A stretch of DNA of 24,398 nucleotides from Clostridium sp. CAG:167. GTDB taxonomy: Bacteria > Bacillota > Clostridia > Lachnospirales > Lachnospiraceae. The stretch lies in contig HF998322.1 of the NCBI GenBank assembly GCA_000433735.1, positions 12,100 to 36,497 on the forward strand. The letters are read 5' to 3'. This document shows, in pieces, positions 8,089 through 15,375 of the stretch. Position numbers and translations under genes: made by a program. The notes beneath the pieces are model-generated. The model was not told the origin of the DNA. It did not search any database and saw only the letters and a list, made by a program, of their open reading frames with translations. The first letter of the stretch is position 1, and every line of letters starts with the position of its first letter.

Positions 8089-8856
8089 TTAAAATGCAAA
8101 TGACTGGCGCAGTTCTTCTTTGTACTGTTCCAGCACTTCCGCACCGGTGTTAGTTACCTGCACCGAAAGACAGGCTTCTTTGTAGTGGCTTTCCACATTC
8201 TGTGCCTCTTCGGATGAAACGCCATAGCGGACACATTCTTTTCCAAAGGCCTCATCCTTTTTCTGCAAAAGCAGACAGTAAAGATAATGACGCAGCGTGT
8301 CCCGGCTGCCGTTGCGGGCATACGCTTCTTTGAAATCTTTCTCGGCCCTGGCAAAAGAAGAAGTGTAAAAATGGGCAATTCCCTGATTATGCAGAATATC
8401 CCCATACTCTCCTGCCGTAAAATTCATTGCCAGACCACCCTGCAGAAGTTTACGGTACTCCAACAGACTTTTTCCATACATTCCCGCTCTCAAAAAGTTG
8501 TCCGCCTTGATCTTTTTTCTCTTGTGAAGCGGCAGATTGGCAATGCCGTCCATCACTGCGATCAACTTTCGTATCTCTTCTTCTTTGTAATAATCACAGC
8601 CACACAGGATCGTCACCACCAGATCTTTCAGACCGGCGGACTGGGCAATTTCTTCCGTAATCTTTTTCGCCAAAGCCTCATGGTCTGTCTCTTCCCGCAG
8701 CCAGTCAGCCAGTGACGCCTGGAAAAACTCCCGGTTGATGCTGTAAATATTTTCGTACAGATAACAACACAACTCTTCCAGCGAATACACTTTTCTTCCT
8801 GTATATGGCATCACATAAGGATGTTCTGCCACTTTTCCTTCACATACAATAAACAT
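8089..8856 (-). CDS. Helical-repeat (TPR-like) protein of the DUF5716/DUF5717 cassette
   Basis: This 255-residue soluble protein has no signal peptide or membrane helix. The N-terminal part (about 1-100) is not recognised. The rest resembles TPR-like helical hairpins (RAGMYGKSLLEYRKLL, then NQGIAHFYTSSFARAEKDF and an HYLYCLLLQKKDEAF stretch). A near-perfect SD (GGAGGT, 8863-8868) lies 6 nt before the ATG, and the gap to the DUF5716 gene is 20 bp. TPR-like folds usually mediate protein-protein contacts, so an adaptor between cassette members is plausible. No function is known to me. Confidence 0.78.
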   Translation of the reverse strand: MFIVCEGKVAEHPYVMPYTGRKVYSLEELCCYLYENIYSINREFFQASLADWLREETDHEALAKKITEEIAQSAGLKDLVVTILCGCDYYKEEEIRKLIAVMDGIANLPLHKRKKIKADNFLRAGMYGKSLLEYRKLLQGGLAMNFTAGEYGDILHNQGIAHFYTSSFARAEKDFKEAYARNGSRDTLRHYLYCLLLQKKDEAFGKECVRYGVSSEEAQNVESHYKEACLSVQVTNTGAEVLEQYKEELRQSFAF

Positions 8857-8876
8857 TTTCTCACCTCCGGTATCCC

Positions 8877-10076
8877 CTAATCAATCTGAAGCACCTTTTC
8901 CCAGATCCGGTTGGAACTTGGATATTCCTCACCAAATCCCATGTCACGGATGGTCAAAACGCAGGTGTGGGCATCTGTAAATAAAAGTTTCAGTCCCAGG
9001 CGACAGTGTCTGTCCACACGCCCCTGCACAGGTTCCAGCTCCACCAGAATCTTTTTATCTTCTTTGGTAAAAGCGTTGTAGATCCGCAGGCACAGTTCTT
9101 CATCGCCATCCGGGATCACTTCCAGTTCCTTTTTCACCTGAAACCATGGCTCTCCGGCCTTTACCAGAACACAGTCTCCCTGCTTGCCGTGGCGGTATAT
9201 ATCCATGGTGATCCGGCTGCTGACCATGTTTTCATCCATCATGAGATATTCCTGCAGCCGTCTGTCCTCCCCCATTTCTCTGGCGGCAAAACAAGCACCG
9301 CTGACAAACAGATTGTTGCCTAAAAACAACCTCCGTCCTACACACAGCTGCTTAAATACATCCTGGCACCACTCCTCTTCAAATCCTTCTCCCGTCATAT
9401 ACAGACTGGACAAGATCTGCTTATGGATCAGCCCCTGCACCGCATTCTCAAACAGAACGCCCTTGTGCTCCGGATCTTTTTCCATCATGTCAGCTGCATC
9501 CTGCAGCGGCCGGTGGTGTACACTGACTAAAACCGGTGTTTTACGGCGGTCCAGCTGCAGTTGATAATAGTTAAGCACCCGGTCATGATAGTCAAACAAC
9601 CCCACATCATTGGTCCACAGTTCTTTTGACTGGTACATGACATAATAGGCAAAGCACTGTTTCCGTTCCATCACCAGCGCCCGGTCTTTGTTTATATTTA
9701 ACTTGGCCAGCGCCTCGTAAATGATGGCAGCTATGGGCTCGGACACCCCCTCTGTGGTAACTACCAGCTGCTTAATGGTCTCCGACGGATATTTTTTCCT
9801 CGTCAGTGCCAGTGTCTTGCGGAAAAAGTACGCCAGGACATTTACCGGGGATGACTCTCTGCCATCTACTTCTATGGTTCTGCCCTCTTTGATCCGGCTC
9901 CAGAAATCCCGGATAGGCTCCTTTCCTTCCAGTGATACACTGGTCTCAATGTATCCTTCCGGATTCTCTTCTGTCTGGCACATCAGATCCGCTTCCACCC
10001 GTGCCGGGTCGTATACTGCTAACTGGCTGTATCGTTCACCCAGATCCAGACCAACCAGCAAGGTTCGCTTACTCAT
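8877..10076 (-). CDS. DUF5716-family protein, actin/HSP70-like ATPase fold
   Basis: The 399-residue protein begins MSKRTLLVGLDLGERYSQLA. The segment VGLDLGERYSQLAVYD fits the phosphate-1 loop of the actin/HSP70/sugar-kinase ATPase superfamily. A later segment (ERKQCFAYYVMYQ, then DVGLFDYHDRVLNYYQL) sits where the phosphate-2 loop is expected but lacks the usual DxGG, so nucleotide binding may be altered or lost. The C-terminal region (about 290-399) looks beta-rich and matches what I recall of the DUF5716 C-terminal domain. GGGAGA at 10082-10087 is 5 nt before the ATG, and the gap from the DUF5717 gene is 16 bp. The family is uncharacterised and is usually found with DUF5717 in Lachnospiraceae. 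The fold assignment is by motif only. Confidence 0.8.
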   Translation of the reverse strand: MSKRTLLVGLDLGERYSQLAVYDPARVEADLMCQTEENPEGYIETSVSLEGKEPIRDFWSRIKEGRTIEVDGRESSPVNVLAYFFRKTLALTRKKYPSETIKQLVVTTEGVSEPIAAIIYEALAKLNINKDRALVMERKQCFAYYVMYQSKELWTNDVGLFDYHDRVLNYYQLQLDRRKTPVLVSVHHRPLQDAADMMEKDPEHKGVLFENAVQGLIHKQILSSLYMTGEGFEEEWCQDVFKQLCVGRRLFLGNNLFVSGACFAAREMGEDRRLQEYLMMDENMVSSRITMDIYRHGKQGDCVLVKAGEPWFQVKKELEVIPDGDEELCLRIYNAFTKEDKKILVELEPVQGRVDRHCRLGLKLLFTDAHTCVLTIRDMGFGEEYPSSNRIWEKVLQID

Positions 10077-10092
10077 GTATATCTCCCTTCTG

Positions 10093-13000
10093 CTACTGTA
10101 TCACAAACAACTTTCCAGCCGCCTCTCTGCGGGTCTGGAACTCTTTCATTGCTTTCTCATAAGCATCTTTTTGTCCCTCTCCCAGGAGTCTCTGCATTTC
10201 ATTGATCATCTGGAAAAAGCTGTCATTTCCTTTTCTTGTACCATGATAACGAAGCACAATTATGTCAGATTTTCTGCCCGTTCCTTCCTCTTTTACATAG
10301 CACTGTTTTTCCTCCCCTTCAAATAAGAGCAGTGCCGCCGAATAAATGCCGTCAAAAATCTGTTTCATAGGTATGACCAAAACCTCTTTTTCCTGTTCCA
10401 CCACATGAAGCATGACGGACTGCCCGGATGCCCCAAAATGCTGTACAATCTGAGCATTTTCCACTTCATACGGCACTTCTGCCTTGCCGGAAAAATCCTG
10501 CATAAAGCGGAAAATCCTTCCCTCTCCGGCATATTTTTCCAGACACAGTTCGACAAATTCTTTCTGTCTGTCACTAAGGCGTTTTGCCCCGGACATGGCT
10601 TTCAGCCAGGCAAATACCATCACATCTTCTTTTACATACATGGCCTCTTTTTCGATCTTTTCTGCCAGCGCCTCCGACAGATCGATGCGGTCCACCAGAT
10701 ATTCGTAGGCATAATAGGACAAAAATGCCTTAACCAATACTCTGTTTTTTCCCTTTTCATAATACTCATGGAACAAAGGCTCATAATACGACGGATCCGT
10801 ATCGGTAAATAGCACCTGGCCTAACAGCCGTTCTTTACAGCCATCATCCAGCACCAGCCCCGGAACCGACATACATTTTTCGTATAAAACAGTCAGTTCT
10901 TTCGTTGACCCCATATAATATTTCATCCGGTAAAGAAGCACATCTGCGTCCATGCACCGTTCCTGATACAGAGTGTGGCACCACTGAAGAACCTGTGGCA
11001 CATAGGCGCCCTTTTCTCCGGCGATCCGCTCCTTTACCAGCATAAGAAGGGCCTCTTTATCACAGCCGGACTGGCCAAAACGGCTAAGGATCTGCTGCGC
11101 CTTTTCATACATTCCGTGATACACACAAGCTGCTGCCACTTCTCCGGCCCGCTCTTTTTTCCCGGACTGGATGTCGTATTCATCTAATAAGCCAAGAAGA
11201 CTGGCAATATCATTTTGCTTTTTGTAAAAATCAAACAGGCACTGCCAAATCCTGGCCGCTGAATAGGACCTGAAAAATCCCTTTTCCAAAACATACCGCA
11301 GCACTTCTGCCTGCAGGTCATTTAACTTCGGAGTCCGCAGTGCCTTGGCTGCCATGTGGGACAAAAGTCCGTAATGGTCTGCACCTAACTGGCACAGCGT
11401 CTGGGACGCATCCTGCAAAGGAAGCATTTTCTCTCTGGTATAGCCCACAGTTCCACAATGATAATGTCCCTCCCGGTCCACGAACAGGAAAGCCACATCC
11501 GGAGTAAACACCTGGATCTTCGCCTTACCATCCCGGATTGGGTACAAAATCTCGTCCTTCATCTCCCGGTGCACCACAACCACTGATTCCATTTTTTCAT
11601 TGTCACAGGTAAGCTGCTCTGTAAACATAACATAAGGAAGATCTCTGGCAGTCTCTTCATCCCATGGTTCTGCCTGCAGCATATAGCTGTAGATCACACC
11701 CAGATCCTTTGTGATCCGGTGTCTCGCCAGCTGCTCTTTGGCGTACTGGAAAATTCCTTTTTCATAGAGGTTGTAATACTCCGGATACTGATCCTTTTTT
11801 CGCAGGATATAACTGTACAAAAATGCTTTGCACCGGTCTGTCAGATGGTTTTCGTATTGGAAGTAAGAAAGCACCGCCTCCGGCAGGTGAAACATGGCAT
11901 TTTCATCCATAGTGTACATATAATATTCGTACAGATCTGTCAGGCGGAGGTGTTCTTTCACACCCTTTTCCATCCAGGTAAAATATTTGTGCTGCCGCTT
12001 TTCCCCGCGGATCACCATCTCACAGATGCTGATGAGAGCATCTTTGATGGCATAGTCTTCATATACATCTTTCATGACAGTGTAAGTCAGCAGATCAAAA
12101 TCCTGCACCCGCTGTGTCAGAAAACTGATATTGACCGCCAGTTCCTGGGTCAGAAGGGATGTCCTCTGGCCGTATCGGAGCACCGCCAGTACCGTTTTAT
12201 CTAATTCCATCAGAAGGGAAGGGTCTTTGTCGTAGCATTGCATCAAAAGTGAGTACAGATAAGCACATCGGCTGCCCTGATCCAGTTTTTTCTTTACATC
12301 CTCAGCCAGCCACTGAAGCACCTGATACCGCTCATGTACCTGGGTTCCCATGATAAACATAAGGAGACTGTCAAAACCGTTCTTGTTGTACTCCTGGATC
12401 AGCGCAGATACCTGATTTTTGTCATCTTCCCTTTTGGTATACAGGTACTTGATATACTGGATCAGCAGATACCGCTCCACCTCTTCTATGCCGGCAGTCA
12501 CATCCGGCATAGGCATTCCTTCCGTTTTCTGGTAAAATTCCAGGATTTCCCGTTCATCCCGCTGCAAAACAGCGATATAGCCAGTCACTTCCAGCACATG
12601 TTCCGGGAACAGTTTTACTATGACCGCTTTGTTTTTCTGAAGCATCTGCTGATACTCCGCCCGCTCCATGCGTCCTTCTTTATAAGCCAGGTGGCTCCGG
12701 TACAAAATACCCCAGGCCTGCTGTTTGGCACGAAGGAGTTTCCGCTCACTGGCAAGGATCACATTGTGGGCCTCCACCTGGATCTCCTGGCTCTGATAGA
12801 TACTCTGGATCTTTATAGTACCCCGCCGTATTCCCTGGGGAACCTTGTCCATGCGGATGGTGTACTCCAACACCGTCTTGTGGCCATCAAACTCCCCTGT
12901 GTCTAACACCTGTTTGTCCAGTTCTATAAAATCCGCCGATGCTTCCACACGGATGCGGATGCTTCCCGGGTTATTGATGCGGATTTCCAGTGCATCCCGT

Positions 13001-13644
13001 ATATCCGCTCCATCTAACTGATACCCGATCTCTTTTTTACTGCCGGACGCCATATGAACTGCCGTAAAAGAAACTGCTTCTTTTTTTCCCATAGCCGCCA
13101 GAAATTCTTCCACGCCCTGGCTTTTGGAATTTTTTCTGGTGAGATGGTCATACAGAATCCGCCCCATTTCATCCCGCTGTAAAAAAACTTCCTTAAACCG
13201 CGGACTGCGGAATGCCTCCAGGCCTTCTTCCATATTTTCTCTCAATAATCTCTGCAAATGATAATAATCATCCACTTTGACACCGGATGTTGTCTGGATC
13301 ACTTCCCGTACTACTTTGATCTGATAGGGGATCTCCACTTCCCCGCAGTCCGTCACAATGGACACGGTCCCGACAAGTTCCTGCCCCGGCTCTCTCGAAC
13401 CCGCATCAAATTCCACTTCCAGTTCATTGTGAACGCCATGAAATACCGGAAGAAAATGCACCTCCGGATCCATCGTAGAACCAAATCCCTTTACCTTGGT
13501 TCCTCTGCTATTCTCCACCGTCATCACGCACTTCAAGGATCCGCCGGCAGACACCTTTCCCGTCAGTTGCTGCGGATTCACTCGCAGTTCCGGTTTTTCG
13601 TATGTAAAATTTCCTTTTGCCAGAGACAAAACTTTTTCCTTCAT
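10093..13644 (-). CDS. Giant DUF5717-family protein
   Basis: This protein of about 1183 residues has no signal peptide or membrane helix. The N-terminus (about 1-105) looks like an immunoglobulin-like beta domain (LRVNPQQLTGKVSAGGSLK, then PGQELVGTVSIVTDCGEVEI). A second beta-rich domain lies around 200-290 (INNPGSIRIRVEASADFIEL). The middle, about 300-1000, is alpha-helical and repeat-like, rich in Tyr, Leu and Glu. A smaller beta domain appears near the C-terminus (AQIVQHFGASGQSVMLHVVE). It matches the uncharacterised DUF5717 family. The ATG at 13644 is chosen over a GTG at 13656 because GAGG at 13651-13654 gives a 6-nt SD spacing. It is the first gene of a five-gene operon (then DUF5716, helical-repeat, coiled-coil, thiE). 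The large helical core suggests a scaffold. Confidence 0.82.
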   Translation of the reverse strand: MKEKVLSLAKGNFTYEKPELRVNPQQLTGKVSAGGSLKCVMTVENSRGTKVKGFGSTMDPEVHFLPVFHGVHNELEVEFDAGSREPGQELVGTVSIVTDCGEVEIPYQIKVVREVIQTTSGVKVDDYYHLQRLLRENMEEGLEAFRSPRFKEVFLQRDEMGRILYDHLTRKNSKSQGVEEFLAAMGKKEAVSFTAVHMASGSKKEIGYQLDGADIRDALEIRINNPGSIRIRVEASADFIELDKQVLDTGEFDGHKTVLEYTIRMDKVPQGIRRGTIKIQSIYQSQEIQVEAHNVILASERKLLRAKQQAWGILYRSHLAYKEGRMERAEYQQMLQKNKAVIVKLFPEHVLEVTGYIAVLQRDEREILEFYQKTEGMPMPDVTAGIEEVERYLLIQYIKYLYTKREDDKNQVSALIQEYNKNGFDSLLMFIMGTQVHERYQVLQWLAEDVKKKLDQGSRCAYLYSLLMQCYDKDPSLLMELDKTVLAVLRYGQRTSLLTQELAVNISFLTQRVQDFDLLTYTVMKDVYEDYAIKDALISICEMVIRGEKRQHKYFTWMEKGVKEHLRLTDLYEYYMYTMDENAMFHLPEAVLSYFQYENHLTDRCKAFLYSYILRKKDQYPEYYNLYEKGIFQYAKEQLARHRITKDLGVIYSYMLQAEPWDEETARDLPYVMFTEQLTCDNEKMESVVVVHREMKDEILYPIRDGKAKIQVFTPDVAFLFVDREGHYHCGTVGYTREKMLPLQDASQTLCQLGADHYGLLSHMAAKALRTPKLNDLQAEVLRYVLEKGFFRSYSAARIWQCLFDFYKKQNDIASLLGLLDEYDIQSGKKERAGEVAAACVYHGMYEKAQQILSRFGQSGCDKEALLMLVKERIAGEKGAYVPQVLQWCHTLYQERCMDADVLLYRMKYYMGSTKELTVLYEKCMSVPGLVLDDGCKERLLGQVLFTDTDPSYYEPLFHEYYEKGKNRVLVKAFLSYYAYEYLVDRIDLSEALAEKIEKEAMYVKEDVMVFAWLKAMSGAKRLSDRQKEFVELCLEKYAGEGRIFRFMQDFSGKAEVPYEVENAQIVQHFGASGQSVMLHVVEQEKEVLVIPMKQIFDGIYSAALLLFEGEEKQCYVKEEGTGRKSDIIVLRYHGTRKGNDSFFQMINEMQRLLGEGQKDAYEKAMKEFQTRREAAGKLFVIQ

Positions 13645-13694
13645 GGGCTCCCTCACTCACATAATATAGATTAGTGTTTTCATCTTAATTGTAT

Positions 13695-13724
13695 AGTATA
13701 GCATATCTTTGCCCGGCGTGCCAG
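13695..13724 (-). promoter_or_regulatory. Candidate promoter of the DUF5717 operon
   Basis: On the minus strand TGC-TATACT (13703-13695) is an extended -10. CTGGCA (13724-13719) lies 18 bp upstream as a 4/6 match to the -35. It would start transcription about 45 nt before the DUF5717 ATG. Confidence 0.5.
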
Positions 13725-13749
13725 TCCTCTGTGGCGGGCGGGGGAGTTT

Positions 13750-13916
13750 CTTTTCAGTTTTCCGTAATTTGGGAGAAAAGTCTTGCGTTCCGTGGGTGCT
13801 TTCGCTACGACAAACTGCGTAGGGGTATCGATCTGCCAAATACGCAGATCTGATACCCACGCGTTTGTACCCACTTCACGCCAGGCTTTTCTCCCAAATT
13901 ACTGCTTCCCTGAAAG
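13750..13916. repeat. Long imperfect palindrome, element 1
   Basis: The outer arms include a perfect 17-bp inverted repeat, GTAATTTGGGAGAAAAG at 13764-13780 and its complement at 13886-13902. Inside are GTGGGT/ACCCAC and an apical stem GGGTATC(A)GATCTGC (13823-13836 with 13844-13858) around a 7-nt loop. CTTTTCAG (13750-13757) and CTGAAAG (13910-13916) extend the base. A side stem CTACG/CGTAG (13805-13809, 13818-13822) sits in the left arm. It is homologous to element 2 at 14033-14220 in reverse orientation. Confidence 0.85.
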
Positions 13917-13928
13917 GAAATCTTTCCC

Positions 13929-13976
13929 GCCGGGCACAGGGGAAGGGGGGCACGACCCCCATGACATGAGCCCGGC
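13929..13976. repeat. GC-rich hairpin between the two palindromes
   Basis: GCCGGGC (13929-13935) pairs with GCCCGGC (13970-13976). Inside, GGGGG (13946-13950) pairs with CCCCC (13956-13960) around the loop CACGA. No T tract follows on either strand, so it is not a standard intrinsic terminator. Confidence 0.65.
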
Positions 13977-14032
13977 CCCCAGATCCGGACAAGTGGGAGG
14001 TTATGACTTTGAATTGTTGCATCAGGAAGGGA

Positions 14033-14220
14033 GGTGGTTCTTTCTTAACCTGGCAGTGATCAGGCAGAAAAGTTTTGTGGTGAGTGGGTTTTAAGTGCGT
14101 CGGTATGAGATGCCTGTATATGCGTGAGCATAGGCATCCATACCGCTACGCACTTAACTAGCGGGAGCACCCACGAAACACAATCTTTTCTGCCTGATCA
14201 CGGAAGTTAAGAAACACCAC
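14033..14220. repeat. Long imperfect palindrome, element 2 (inverted homolog of element 1)
   Basis: A perfect 17-bp inverted repeat GTGATCAGGCAGAAAAG (14056-14072) and its complement (14185-14201) enclose TTAAGTGCGT/ACGCACTTAA (14091-14100, 14148-14157). Further in are CGGTATG/CATACCG, GATGCC/GGCATC and an apical TATGC/GCATA stem with loop GTGA (14124-14127), a GNRA-type tetraloop if transcribed on the plus strand. The outer flanks GTGGTTCTTTCTTAAC and GTTAAGAAACACCAC also pair. The right arm read in reverse aligns with the left arm of element 1, sharing CGTGGGTGCT, CGCTA and TGCGTAG. Confidence 0.85.
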
Positions 14221-14230
14221 TGCCCCTTAC

Positions 14231-14259
14231 TTGACACCAATGTTATAATAAATTAGATT
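14231..14259 (+). promoter_or_regulatory. Promoter of the CobD/HisC-like aminotransferase gene
   Basis: TTGACA (14231-14236), a 17-bp spacer and TAGATT (14254-14259) form a good promoter. An alternative is the extended -10 TGT-TATAAT (14241-14249) with a poor -35. Either starts downstream of palindrome element 2. The SD AGGAGG is at 14267-14272, 8 nt before the ATG. Confidence 0.65.
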
Positions 14260-14280
14260 CACTTTTAGGAGGCTTTTATC

Positions 14281-15375
14281 ATGAAACCAAAAGAACATTT
14301 TCACGGCAGCGATCTGGAGAAGATCGAGGCTGTATATGGAATAAAAAAAGAGGATATCATAAGTTTTTCCGCCAATGTAAATCCGCTAGGCGTTTCTTTC
14401 CGGCTGAGAGAAACTCTGACAAACCACATTGACGCTATTACTTCTTATCCGGACAGGGAGTACACTTCTCTGCGTAAGTGCATCGCAGAGTACACCGGTG
14501 CGGATTTTGAAAACATCGTAGTGGGAAATGGCTCCACAGAGTTAATCTCTCTGTTTATCCAAATCGCCCATCCTTCCAAGGCCCTCATTGTAGGACCGAC
14601 TTATTCGGAATACGAGCGTGAGGTCACCATGGACGGTGGACGGTGCCATTATTTCAGCCTGACAGAGGACTCCTCTTTCCGGCTGGATGTACCGGCTCTG
14701 ACTGAGGAACTTTCCCACAATGTGGACCTTTTGATCCTCTGCAACCCGAACAACCCGACTTCTTCTGTGATCCCGAGAAACCAGATGCGGGATATTCTGG
14801 ATTACTGCAAGAAAAAATCCATTACGGTACTGGTGGATGAAACCTATGTGGAATTTGCACCGGATGTACAGGCTGTCACTGCCATTCCTCTGACAGAATA
14901 TTACAACAACATTATTATCCTCCGGGGTATTTCCAAATTTTTCGCTGCACCGGGTCTCCGCCTTGGCTACGCCATCTGCGGCAACAAAGACTTGCTGAAG
15001 GAAATCAACCAGAAGAAAAACCCATGGACCATCAACTCCCTGGCTGCCATCGCCGGCGAAATCATGTTCTCCGACGAAGAATATATCCGGAAAACACGCC
15101 AGCTTATTGCCAGCGAACGGGAGCGTATATGTCAGGCTATCCGCTCTATGGGTGCTTACCAGGTGTACGAATCCAACTGCAACTTTGTCCTTGTAAAAAT
15201 CAAAAAAGAAGGTCTCACAGCCGACCAGATCTTTGACACTGCCATCCGGCAGGGACTTATGATCCGCGACTGTTCAACCTTCCCATTCTTAAACGATAAA
15301 TATTTCCGTCTTTGCTTTATGATGCCGGAGGACAACGACAGACTGTTAGCTGTCCTGAAAAAACTGGCAGACTAA
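14281..15375 (+). CDS. PLP-dependent aminotransferase-fold enzyme, CobD/HisC-like
   Basis: The 364-residue protein is a fold-type I PLP enzyme. It starts HFHGSDLEKIEAVYG, followed by ISFSANVNPLG, a phrase typical of threonine-phosphate decarboxylase (CobD) and related histidinol-phosphate aminotransferases. Other motifs are VGNGSTELI (phosphate contacts), LCNPNNPTS (cofactor-ring Asn), LVDETYVEF (Asp pairing with the pyridine nitrogen) and RGISKFFAAPGLRLGYAI, which holds the Schiff-base Lys. KFFAxPGLRLGY is closer to CobD than to classical HisC. No cobalamin or histidine gene is nearby, so the substrate stays open. AGGAGG at 14267-14272 fixes the start. Its stop overlaps the stop of the convergent GH3 gene by 4 bp. 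Confidence 0.85.
   Translation: MKPKEHFHGSDLEKIEAVYGIKKEDIISFSANVNPLGVSFRLRETLTNHIDAITSYPDREYTSLRKCIAEYTGADFENIVVGNGSTELISLFIQIAHPSKALIVGPTYSEYEREVTMDGGRCHYFSLTEDSSFRLDVPALTEELSHNVDLLILCNPNNPTSSVIPRNQMRDILDYCKKKSITVLVDETYVEFAPDVQAVTAIPLTEYYNNIIILRGISKFFAAPGLRLGYAICGNKDLLKEINQKKNPWTINSLAAIAGEIMFSDEEYIRKTRQLIASERERICQAIRSMGAYQVYESNCNFVLVKIKKEGLTADQIFDTAIRQGLMIRDCSTFPFLNDKYFRLCFMMPEDNDRLLAVLKKLAD

Noticed and set aside
13783..14094. 103-codon open frame through the palindromes
   Set aside because: It is formed by palindrome and GC-rich hairpin sequence, has no SD, and encodes a low-plausibility peptide.
13750..14220. Insertion sequence or CRISPR array as explanation for the repeats
   Set aside because: There is no transposase frame, and the repeats are two long inverted structures rather than short direct repeats with spacers. 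A MITE-like or RNA element remains possible.
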